12,514 bases of DNA from Bacteroidales bacterium UBA6117 (lineage in GTDB: Bacteria > Bacteroidota > Bacteroidia > Bacteroidales > VadinHA17). The translations under genes and the position numbers were made by a program. Numbering within the stretch: position 1 is the first letter of the stretch; every line of letters starts with the position of its first letter. The stretch covers positions 18,401-30,914 of the forward strand of contig DIWB01000056.1 in NCBI GenBank assembly GCA_002428385.1, written 5' to 3'. The notes beneath the pieces were generated by a model. The model was not told where the DNA came from, searched no databases, and was given only the letters and a program-made list of their open reading frames with translations. Of this stretch, positions 1 to 6,672 are shown piece after piece.

Positions 1-1466
1 GGCCTTTAATTCCTTCTGTCTTCAGCTGGATAGCCCTGTGCGATCCCGAGTTTCCGCTTTCAGCAGTCATCGGGTTGTTAATTGCAATTGTCTCATTTCT
101 GGTTTATGTTTCAATCGGACGTGAGACCATCAGGAAGCCTGCCGGAATTTTAATGATCCCAGCTTTGTATGTTCTTGTCGGGAGCGGATATTTGCTGTTC
201 GCAGTTCTTGCCGCCGGTTATGAACTTGCTGCTGTGAGAAAGAATCGTACAGTGCTTTATGCATCCGTTATGTTTCTGGTTTCGGTTCTGGTCCCGCCCC
301 AGATGAGGCAGTTTTACGACATCACGCTGCTACAGTCCTATACCTGGATTGATGAGATCACACGACATGTAAGGTTTATCAATTATCTGCCCCTGCTGTC
401 GGTTCCGGCAACTGTTCTGGCTGCATGGTTGTCATTTGACAAGTTGAAGTTTCCATCAGTAGAAAAAATATCTCCGTTGGCAGGTTTTATTGTAATGGTG
501 CTGGCTCTGTCAGCTGGCATTTTGCTGAATGCCCGGTTCACAAGGGAGAAGATACTTAAGCTCGATTACAAGGCAGCCGCCGGCAGGTGGGAAGAAGTTT
601 ATGAATTATCACAGCGCTACAGGTTGCGGAATAACATTGCCACATATTACACCAACATGTCGCTGGCTAAACTCGGCCTGATGCCTGAAAAGCTTATGGA
701 GTTTTACCAGCCGGCGGCAACCGGACTTTTCATCCCGGTGAATGCCAACGAGAACTATCTCACAATCACTTTCAGCAACGAGGTGTACTGGCAGCTGGGC
801 GATGTAAACGCGGCACAGCATTCCGCCCTGCTGGGGATGATCTTTTCACCGAGGTCACGCAGTTCAAGGCTGATGAAGCGTCTGGCCGAAATCAACATTG
901 TCAACGGCGAATATGAAGTGGCTGAGAAATATCTCAAAATACTTGAAAAGACGCTGTTCCATCGGAGATGGGCGGAAGCGCGAAGGATCTTTCTTTTCAA
1001 TGAGGATGAATGTTCCCGTTCGCCATGGATATCTTCGAAGAGATCGGTCATACCCTCAGAGGACCTTCTCAAGGCTGGAAATGAATACCGGCTTACACTT
1101 GAGATGCTCATTGGTTCAAACCCTGATAACAGGATGGCTGTCGATTATCTGCTTTGCTACGATCTGCTGATAAAGGATCTTGATTCTTTCAGGGCAAACC
1201 TGAAGAGGTTCCTGCCGCCTGAAATGTCAGGACCTCTGGCTAGAGTATACCAGGAAGCCCTGCTTATCGGAATCGCATCGGGCAGGGATAGCCGCGATGA
1301 TTATAAAAACTATATTTTTGATCCGGAGAACCTGAGAAGGATTGCTGAATACATGAAGATCTATGAGGAGACCGGAGGTGACGGCAGAAAGCTTGAACCT
1401 GATTACGGTACTGCATATTGGTTCTATTTTCATTTTGCTGAATTAAAACAACCCAATACTGACTGA
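1..1466 (+). CDS. DUF6057-like multi-pass membrane protein, module A (5' end cut by window)
   Basis: The frame is open from base 3 without a stop, so the gene begins upstream of the window; a TTG at 75 is not the true start. Aligning with the intact paralogue at 6673-8526 puts the first visible codon near residue 112 of that 617-residue protein, so roughly the last four fifths are present. The first ~165 visible residues hold several hydrophobic membrane segments, with the shared pattern of a Gly-Ser-Gly-Tyr turn (GGSYL in the paralogue). The remaining ~300 residues are soluble and mostly helical, beginning at LDYKAAAGRWEEV, and contain the strongly conserved stretches MSLAKLG, KRLAEINIVNGEY and EKYLKILEKTLFHRRWA, which look like TPR-type helical hairpins. 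I recognise the family as DUF6057 of Bacteroidota from memory; function unknown. The stop is one base before the GH9 start, which implies translational coupling and one operon. Confidence 0.8.
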   Translation, partial: PLIPSVFSWIALCDPEFPLSAVIGLLIAIVSFLVYVSIGRETIRKPAGILMIPALYVLVGSGYLLFAVLAAGYELAAVRKNRTVLYASVMFLVSVLVPPQMRQFYDITLLQSYTWIDEITRHVRFINYLPLLSVPATVLAAWLSFDKLKFPSVEKISPLAGFIVMVLALSAGILLNARFTREKILKLDYKAAAGRWEEVYELSQRYRLRNNIATYYTNMSLAKLGLMPEKLMEFYQPAATGLFIPVNANENYLTITFSNEVYWQLGDVNAAQHSALLGMIFSPRSRSSRLMKRLAEINIVNGEYEVAEKYLKILEKTLFHRRWAEARRIFLFNEDECSRSPWISSKRSVIPSEDLLKAGNEYRLTLEMLIGSNPDNRMAVDYLLCYDLLIKDLDSFRANLKRFLPPEMSGPLARVYQEALLIGIASGRDSRDDYKNYIFDPENLRRIAEYMKIYEETGGDGRKLEPDYGTAYWFYFHFAELKQPNTD

Positions 1467-1467
1467 A

Positions 1468-3945
1468 ATGAAAAGACTTTTAATGGTGGCAGGGTGCTTC
1501 CTTGCAATGCAAACTGCTTTTTCGCAGGGATTCACCCTGAACAAACTTGAATATTTCGAGCGCGGAGGTGTCAACGTGATGGCTTTTCAGGATATTTATC
1601 CCGAAGGTCATCAGGGCGGAGTGGCTGTTATAATGCATGGTCAGAGGCTGGCCACCAACGGCGACATAAGGCTCGATGAGACTCCCGGCCAGTGGCAGCC
1701 CATACCAAAGCAGCTTGGGAGAACGGTCGATTCAGCAGGGCGCTCGATAACGGCAAGGCTTTCCTATCCCGATCCGGCTATTAACCGCAAAGGCTTCAAT
1801 CCGATCGAATATCCCGACCTGAACCTTAACTATTCGGTAAAGGTTACAGCCAGGGGAGAATCAGTTATTGTTACCGTTGATCTTGATACTCCTGTACCAG
1901 AAGAGTTTATCGGCAAGGTTGGCTTTAATATGGAATTATTCCCGGGTATTCTTTTTGGCAAGACCTGGTTCATGGACAGCCGGTCAGGGATTTTCACTCA
2001 ACAGGCCAACGGTCCGGCTATGACTGATGCCAAAGGAGAAATTGTTGCGGCTCAGCCCATGGCAACAGGCCGGAAACTGGTGGTGGCGCCCGAAACCGAT
2101 CTTCTGAGGATGACTATCGAATCGAAGACAGGCGATCTTCAGCTTCTCGACGGAAGGTATGTTCACAATAACGGGTGGTTTGTGGTCAGGACGGTTGTGC
2201 CAGGGGGAGCGACAAAGAATGCAATAGAATGGGTGATCACTCCCAGTATGATTGAGGGATGGAAGAGTTCTCCCATGATTCATGTCTCCCAGATCGGTTA
2301 TCGCACTGGTCAGGAAAAGGTGGCGATTATTGAGATCGACAAGAATGAAAGTGTATTCGGAACTCCGGTACTGATGAGGGTGGAGGAAAACGGAACTGCC
2401 ACGCCCCTGAGTCCGGCCAAAGCCGAATACTGGGGTACCTTCCTGAGATACAAGTATCTGAAATTTGATTTTTCAAAAATAACCCGTGAGGGACTGTATT
2501 ATGTTGAGTACGGCAATGAACAGTCACAGCCTTTCAGAATTGCTGACGACGTTTTTGAAAGGAATGTCTGGCAGCCGACTCTGGAGTATTTCCTTCCGGT
2601 TCAGATGTGCCATATGAGGGTGAACGAGAAATACCGTGTCTGGCACGGGCTATGCCACATGGACGATGCAAGAATGGCCCCGACAGACCATAATCATTTT
2701 GACGGTTACATCCAGGGCAGTTCAACACTTACCAGTTACAAATCAGGGGATAATGTACCCGGACTGAATATCGGAGGATGGCACGATGCGGGTGATTACG
2801 ACCTCAGGGTAGAGTCGCAGAGCGGAGAGGTTTATATTCTTATTGGAGCTTATGAGGCTTTTGGTGTTGACTACGACGAAACATCTGTCGACCAGCATAC
2901 CAGGATTGTGGAGATACACCAGCCCGACGGCAAACCCGACCTGCTTCAGCAGATAGAGCATGGAGCCCTGTCGGTTGTTGGCGGCTACCGCAATCTCGGG
3001 CGGCTCTACAGGGGGATCATTTGTCCCGAAAAGAGGCAGTATGTTATGCTTGGCGACGGCTCGACCATGACCGACGGTCTGATCCACGACAGCAAACTCA
3101 AGCCCGGAGAGAAGACCGGTACACACTCCTCACCGGCCGATGATCGCTGGGTGTTCACCGAGAACAATCCGTCGCGCGAGCTTACCACGGCAGCTCATAT
3201 GGCAGCAGCAGCAAGGGTGCTGAAGGGATTCAACGACACTCTCAGCACGCAGTGCCTGGAGCTTGCCAAAGCGATTTTTTCAAGTGATTACCAGATGAAT
3301 GGAAGAACAATCAATTCGAAGCTGCATCTGGCATCAGAGCTTTTCCTTACCACCGGCGACAGGCAGTACAAGGATTTCCTGACAGATAATAAGGAAGCCG
3401 TCATTAAGGGAGTCCGCGAAGTCGGATGGCTCATAGGAAGATCGCTTCCGGCGATCAACGATCCGGGTTTTACGGCAGCTGTGAAGGATGCCCTGAAAGG
3501 AGTGTCGGAAGGAATAAGGAAGCAGGCTGAAGAGACACCATTCGGAGTACCGTACAGGCCGAATATCTGGGGTGCAGGATGGGACATACAGTCGTTCGGT
3601 GTAAGGCAGTATTACCTGCACAAGGCATTCCCCGATGTATTCCCGGCCGCTCCCGTATTCAATGCCCTTAACTTTGTACTTGGCGTTCATCCCGGGACCA
3701 ATACCGCTTCGTTTGCATCGGGGGTCGGAGCACGGTCTACTATCGTCGCCTATGGAGTCAACAGGGCTGACTGGTCGTACATACCCGGAGGCGTTTCATC
3801 GGGAACAGCGCTTATCCGTCCCGATTTTCCGGAACTCCTCGACTGGCCCTACCTGTGGCAGCAGCAGGAATACGTTATGGGAGGAGGTGCAACGAACTTC
3901 ATGTTCCTTGTGCTCGCGGCCGATCAACTGCTCTCGGGAGAATAG
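1468..3945 (+). CDS. Secreted glycoside hydrolase family 9 protein with CelD_N-type Ig domain
   Basis: This 825-residue protein starts with a signal peptide (residues 1-19, cleavage after AFS), so it is exported. Residues ~20-265 are an all-beta N-terminal region I cannot assign. Residues ~268-360 match the CelD_N Ig-like domain that precedes many GH9 catalytic domains (start MIHVSQIGY at 270). The (alpha/alpha)6 catalytic domain follows: GGWHDAGDYD holds the paired aspartates D440 and D443 (base and water activation), VLGVHPGTN near 741 corresponds to the GxNP motif, and E801 in WQQQEYVMGGG is the likely general acid. The His-rich PHHR motif of classical GH9 endoglucanases is not seen; NRADWSYIPGG stands in its place. 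GH9 enzymes invert beta-glucosidic bonds in beta-glucans, xyloglucan or chito-oligosaccharides; the substrate here is not inferable. Stop-to-start spacings of 1 base upstream and 18 bases downstream place it inside the membrane-protein/lipoprotein operon. There is no T9SS C-terminal domain. Confidence 0.9.
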   Translation: MKRLLMVAGCFLAMQTAFSQGFTLNKLEYFERGGVNVMAFQDIYPEGHQGGVAVIMHGQRLATNGDIRLDETPGQWQPIPKQLGRTVDSAGRSITARLSYPDPAINRKGFNPIEYPDLNLNYSVKVTARGESVIVTVDLDTPVPEEFIGKVGFNMELFPGILFGKTWFMDSRSGIFTQQANGPAMTDAKGEIVAAQPMATGRKLVVAPETDLLRMTIESKTGDLQLLDGRYVHNNGWFVVRTVVPGGATKNAIEWVITPSMIEGWKSSPMIHVSQIGYRTGQEKVAIIEIDKNESVFGTPVLMRVEENGTATPLSPAKAEYWGTFLRYKYLKFDFSKITREGLYYVEYGNEQSQPFRIADDVFERNVWQPTLEYFLPVQMCHMRVNEKYRVWHGLCHMDDARMAPTDHNHFDGYIQGSSTLTSYKSGDNVPGLNIGGWHDAGDYDLRVESQSGEVYILIGAYEAFGVDYDETSVDQHTRIVEIHQPDGKPDLLQQIEHGALSVVGGYRNLGRLYRGIICPEKRQYVMLGDGSTMTDGLIHDSKLKPGEKTGTHSSPADDRWVFTENNPSRELTTAAHMAAAARVLKGFNDTLSTQCLELAKAIFSSDYQMNGRTINSKLHLASELFLTTGDRQYKDFLTDNKEAVIKGVREVGWLIGRSLPAINDPGFTAAVKDALKGVSEGIRKQAEETPFGVPYRPNIWGAGWDIQSFGVRQYYLHKAFPDVFPAAPVFNALNFVLGVHPGTNTASFASGVGARSTIVAYGVNRADWSYIPGGVSSGTALIRPDFPELLDWPYLWQQQEYVMGGGATNFMFLVLAADQLLSGE

Positions 3946-3963
3946 CATTCAGCTAAAGCCGGC

Positions 3964-5430
3964 GTGAAACAAGCTTATTCCTTCATATCGATTCTTCTGA
4001 TCATCGCATTGTCCTCCTGCAGCGACAACAGCAGGGATATTGAGAGGGTTAATTCATTTCCTGCGATCAGTCCCGACTATGTGAATGTGACCATCCCTCC
4101 GAACATTGCCCCGCTTAATTTCATGATAAAGGATGCTGAAAAGATAAATGTCATTATCGAAGGTAAGGGAGGAACATTCACTGCACGCTTGTCGGGGAAC
4201 AAGGCTGTTATTTCACCCGGAAAATGGAGGAATTTGCTGCAGAAATCCGCGGGCGATTCATTGAGTATTACTGTTTCAGCTCTTGAAGGCGGAACATGGA
4301 GAGAGTACAGGCCTTTTCACTGGCATGTGGCCGCCGATGAAATCGATCCCTTTCTTTCATACAGGCTTATTGAGCCCGGATATGAGGTATGGAGCAGGAT
4401 CTCTATCAGCCAGCGCGACCTGACCACCTTCAGGGAAAGGAAGCTTGCCGACAACAACCTCATCGACGATGGCTGCGTGAACTGCCATATCTATTCGCAG
4501 CAGGATCCCTCGTTTTCATTTTTTCACCTGCGTCATGCCGGGGGAGGGACGATGATACAGCAGGACGGGAAGTTCAGGAAGATAAATACTTCAACCGACA
4601 GCACCATTTCGGCCGGAGTTTACGGAAGCTGGCATCCTTCGGGACGATATCTGGCCTTTTCGACGAATATGATCATCCCTGAGTTTCATTCAGTCAGGAA
4701 TAAGAGGCTTGAGGTTTATGATACCATTTCAGACCTCATGGTTCTCGATCTTGAGAGAAATGAAGTCATCACATCACGGGTGATAGCTGAAAAGGGCTCA
4801 TTCGAAACCTTTCCGGTTTTTTCGGCCGATGGAACCAAGCTGTATTTCTGTTCGGCTCATGCACTAAACATGCCGGAAGATTACAACAAAGCCAGGTACA
4901 GTCTCTGTTCCGTCGGTTTTGATCCGGCCACGGGAAGTTTCGGGAGTATCGTTGACACTCTGATTTCATCAGACAGGACAGGCAGTACCGTGAGTCACCC
5001 GAAGCCCTCTCCCGATGGCAGGAGGCTTATGTTCACCTCGTTCGATTACGGCAATTTTCCTGTATGGCACGAAGAAGCCGAACTTCATCTGCTCGACCTT
5101 ACCACAGGGACAATTGATACACTTCCGTCGGTCAATTCGCGGCGGTCCGATTCTTATCACAGCTGGTCATCGGACGGCCGGTGGTTTGTTTTTGCAAGCA
5201 AGCGTGTCGACAATATGTACGGGAGGCCATATTTCGCGTACATCGGAAGCGACGGCAGGGCATCAAAGCCCTTTGTCCTTCCGCAGAAGGATCCCGAATT
5301 TTATGATTATTTCCTTAAATCATATAATATCCCGGAGCTTTCGAATGGACCGGCGCCGTTCAACGCCCGTGATGTGGAAAGGGCTTTCAGGAGGCTGGAG
5401 GCTGAGAAAGTCAGTTTCGTAAGGAAATGA
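3964..5430 (+). CDS. TolB-like PD40 beta-propeller lipoprotein with CXXCH heme-c motif, module A
   Basis: The 488-residue protein starts at GTG 3964, chosen because it opens directly on a lipoprotein signal (MKQAYSFISILL... LSSC, lipidated Cys19). Residues ~35-135 form an N-terminal domain with conserved IAPLNF and YRLIEPGYEVWS. CVNCH at residues 171-175 is a c-type heme attachment motif; a conserved His188 (FHLR) and Met197 (GGTM) follow and could serve as distal ligand. Residues ~205-440 contain four PD40/TolB-type repeats (WHPSGRYLAFS, PVFSADGTKLYFCSA, KPSPDGRRLMFTS, SWSSDGRWFVFAS), indicating a beta-propeller. Predicted location is the periplasmic face of a membrane, with heme attached by the cytochrome c maturation system. 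It is encoded 18 bases after GH9 and is paralogous to the product of 8523-9992. Redox, sensing or scaffolding roles are all possible; no known family function is assigned. Confidence 0.85.
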   Translation: MKQAYSFISILLIIALSSCSDNSRDIERVNSFPAISPDYVNVTIPPNIAPLNFMIKDAEKINVIIEGKGGTFTARLSGNKAVISPGKWRNLLQKSAGDSLSITVSALEGGTWREYRPFHWHVAADEIDPFLSYRLIEPGYEVWSRISISQRDLTTFRERKLADNNLIDDGCVNCHIYSQQDPSFSFFHLRHAGGGTMIQQDGKFRKINTSTDSTISAGVYGSWHPSGRYLAFSTNMIIPEFHSVRNKRLEVYDTISDLMVLDLERNEVITSRVIAEKGSFETFPVFSADGTKLYFCSAHALNMPEDYNKARYSLCSVGFDPATGSFGSIVDTLISSDRTGSTVSHPKPSPDGRRLMFTSFDYGNFPVWHEEAELHLLDLTTGTIDTLPSVNSRRSDSYHSWSSDGRWFVFASKRVDNMYGRPYFAYIGSDGRASKPFVLPQKDPEFYDYFLKSYNIPELSNGPAPFNARDVERAFRRLEAEKVSFVRK

Positions 5431-5795
5431 AGAAATAGGGAAATAAGGTAAACGGTAAAGGTTAAGCAGAGGTCTATTGTTCTGAAAATCATATCGTTTT
5501 GGGTAAAAAATTTGTCGTTTCTCATATCAAAAATTATCGTTAATCGATAAAAATTCGTAAGTTTTTCTGTTTTGTGCAAATGATGTTCATGGATACAGGG
5601 CACCACCGGTACTACCGGAAAACCTTTGCCTCTGCTCCTAACGGGACTGGGACTCCAGATGGCTATCGGGATGGAATGCAGCCCCCAAGACTGGAAAAAT
5701 GCCACTCCGGATTATTTCTATCGTGCAAGCATCTCGTTCCATATAGAATTAAGACGCACTAAAAGAAAGTCATTCTCATTTACTGAAAAATAGCA
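5431..5795. other. Intergenic stretch after module A
   Basis: About 365 bases without a supported gene. The first part (5431-5580) is AT-rich and shows only a small inverted repeat, TATCG-TTAAT-CGATA, near 5536-5550, with no convincing Rho-independent terminator. The second part overlaps an open but start-poor frame (5584-5793), listed separately. Two forward frames are open together through 5584-5760, which weakens any coding claim. Confidence 0.5.
5584..5793 (+). pseudogene. Possible protein remnant, 69 open codons, no good start
   Basis: This frame is open from just after a TGA at 5581-5583 to a TAG at 5791-5793. Its first ATG is about 26 codons in. The translation has a plausible, non-random look, including a hydrophobic run (KPLPLLLTGLGLQMAIGMEC), an SPQDWKNATPDYF segment, and an alternating ISFHIELRR end resembling a beta strand. 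I do not recognise a family. It may be the tail of a decayed gene, a very small gene starting at the internal ATG, or chance. It lies directly upstream of the hicBA promoter. Confidence 0.22.
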
Positions 5796-5803
5796 TAACT
5801 TTG
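5796..5803 (+). promoter_or_regulatory. Candidate Bacteroidota -7 promoter element for hicBA
   Basis: TAACTTTG matches the TAnnTTTG -7 consensus of Bacteroidota sigma-ABfr promoters. No clear -33 TTTG partner is visible at the usual distance. A start near 5810 would give a leader of about 110 bases before hicB, carrying the inverted repeats at 5810-5828 and 5871-5900. Confidence 0.4.
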
Positions 5804-5809
5804 TAAAAA

Positions 5810-5828
5810 GTGGTTTTATGAAACCCAC
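5810..5828. repeat. Imperfect inverted repeat in the hicBA leader (possible operator)
   Basis: GTGGTTT and AAACCCAC face each other across TATG, with one unpaired C. A third related half-site, GTGGGTT at 5871-5877, is the exact reverse complement of AACCCAC at 5822-5828. The arms sit just downstream of the candidate promoter, where an autorepressing toxin-antitoxin complex would bind. However, this HicB has no obvious DNA-binding tail, so an RNA-structure role is equally possible. Confidence 0.4.
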
Positions 5829-5880
5829 GTGCATAAAAACACAAAAGAGTATGTATGTAATATCAAAAATGTGGGTTCCC

Positions 5881-5900
5881 TGTCTGCCGACAGGCAGGCA
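5881..5900. repeat. REP-like hairpin upstream of hicB
   Basis: TGTCTGCC-GACA-GGCAGGCA folds into an 8-pair stem (one G-U) with a four-base loop. Its GC-rich arms contrast with the AT-rich surroundings, and it resembles short palindromes dispersed through Bacteroidota intergenic regions. It lies 23 bases before the hicB ATG and could also shape translation of that gene. Confidence 0.5.
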
Positions 5901-5923
5901 TCAGAACTTTAAAATAGATACTG

Positions 5924-6148
5924 ATGAAAAACATTGAGATGACTGCTGTTTTTGAACCTTGTGTGGAAGGTGGTTATATTGCTTATGTGCAGGAGATACC
6001 TGGGATTAATACTCAAGGTGAGACCCTGGAGGAAGCAAAAGAGAATCTCACTGATGCAGTGAATCTTGTTTTTGAAGATATAAGATCAAAAAGCAGGAAA
6101 GGAAAATCAAATAAGATGATAACTCAAACTATGTCTTTCACTTTTTGA
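5924..6148 (+). CDS. hicB: HicB-family antitoxin
   Basis: The 74-residue protein has the HicB partial RNase-H-like fold signature: a first beta strand (MTAVFEPC), EGGYIAYVQEIPGINTQGET, then a helix (LEEAKENLTDAVNLVFEDI). It is shorter than HicB proteins that end in an HTH or ribbon-helix-helix domain; after ~residue 55 there is only a basic tail, so it may neutralise HicA without binding DNA strongly. The ATG at 5924 begins right at the first strand. Its stop overlaps the hicA start (TGATG), an antitoxin-first order opposite to Escherichia coli hicAB but common in this phylum. It is expected to bind the HicA active site in the cytoplasm. Confidence 0.85.
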   Translation: MKNIEMTAVFEPCVEGGYIAYVQEIPGINTQGETLEEAKENLTDAVNLVFEDIRSKSRKGKSNKMITQTMSFTF

Positions 6149-6342
6149 TGAAGAGGAACAAACTCCTGAAGTATCTTGAAAGAAACGGTTGTTCTTTTGT
6201 CCGTGAAGGGAGCAACCATTCTCTCTACAGGAATATAGGTAGTGGCAAAATATCTACTGTTCCCCGTCACCCCGACATAAAGGAAAATCTTTGTCGCAAG
6301 ATTTGCAAAGACCTTGGGATTCCCGATATTTTAAAACCCTGA
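6148..6342 (+). CDS. hicA: HicA-family mRNA interferase toxin
   Basis: About 64 residues from the ATG at 6148, which shares its A with the hicB TGA; a TTG one codon earlier is possible but less likely. The double-stranded-RNA-binding-like HicA fold is visible: KLLKYLERNGCSFVREGSNH, SLYRN, then TVPRHPDIKENLCRKICKDLGI. The catalytic histidine is the H in GSNHSLYR (residue 24 from this start), and the Gly before Ser-Asn-His is conserved. HicA toxins bind and cleave mRNA, halting growth until neutralised by HicB. The length is normal and no disruption is visible, so the pair could be active. Confidence 0.87.
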   Translation: MKRNKLLKYLERNGCSFVREGSNHSLYRNIGSGKISTVPRHPDIKENLCRKICKDLGIPDILKP

Positions 6343-6444
6343 CCCTTGGTGACACGAGGACGGGCTTCACCCATCCCTGAAATATTCAAGGCCATGGTCT
6401 GGATCTGTATTAGAACATCCCGCATTTCTTTCCGGACGATATAG
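6343..6444. other. Short spacer between hicA and the winged-helix remnant
   Basis: No gene is supported here. Both strands show short open frames; the reverse strand reads a protein-like stretch (RKEMRDVLIQIQTMALNISG) but has no usable boundaries and runs antisense into hicA. It probably represents debris of an older gene. Confidence 0.35.
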
Positions 6445-6642
6445 CTGGTCGGCAAGAAACAGGGGCAAAGGGTTCCAGAGTACATCAGCGAGCATAAGAC
6501 AACACAAATTGGCGAGCTTGAAAGGCACCTAAACATATATTCACGAAACACACTTAAAAAAGACCTGGCTTTTCTTGCTAAAGAAGGTCTGTTACTTAAA
6601 ACCGGAGAAGGCCGGGGAGTCAGGTATCATAAAAATCCGTAG
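6445..6642 (+). pseudogene. Winged-helix DNA-binding domain remnant without a start codon
   Basis: After a TAG at 6442-6444 the frame is open for 65 codons to a TAG at 6640-6642 and contains no ATG, GTG or TTG. The peptide reads as a winged helix: first helix VPEYISEHK, then TTQIGELERHLNIYSRNTLKKDLAFLAKEGLL with a turn and recognition helix, then a wing ending TGEGRGVRYHKNP. This resembles the C-terminal HTH of Fic-type or DeoR-like regulators, where it follows a longer catalytic or sensor domain that is absent here. Most likely a truncated gene left by recombination. Its stop codon overlaps the candidate promoter of the next operon. Confidence 0.5.
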
Positions 6643-6647
6643 TTTTG
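6640..6647 (+). promoter_or_regulatory. Candidate -7 element for the module B operon
   Basis: TAGTTTTG fits TAnnTTTG and lies 25 bases before the ATG at 6673, giving a short leader. No clear -33 TTTG is seen upstream, so the call rests on one element and on position. Confidence 0.4.
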
Positions 6648-6672
6648 TTACAACTGCCAACTGCAGGGTATT

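Noticed and set aside
1..3945. SusC/SusD-type polysaccharide utilisation locus around the GH9 gene
   Set aside because: No TonB-dependent receptor, SusD-like lipoprotein or hybrid regulator appears in the window.
6267..6551. Reverse-strand frame across hicA and the spacer
   Set aside because: It is antisense to the HicA coding sequence with its conserved GSNH motif; only a short central piece looks protein-like.
5431..6672. CRISPR array or tRNA/rRNA gene in the large intergenic gap
   Set aside because: No regularly spaced direct repeats and no cloverleaf or rRNA-like sequence were seen.
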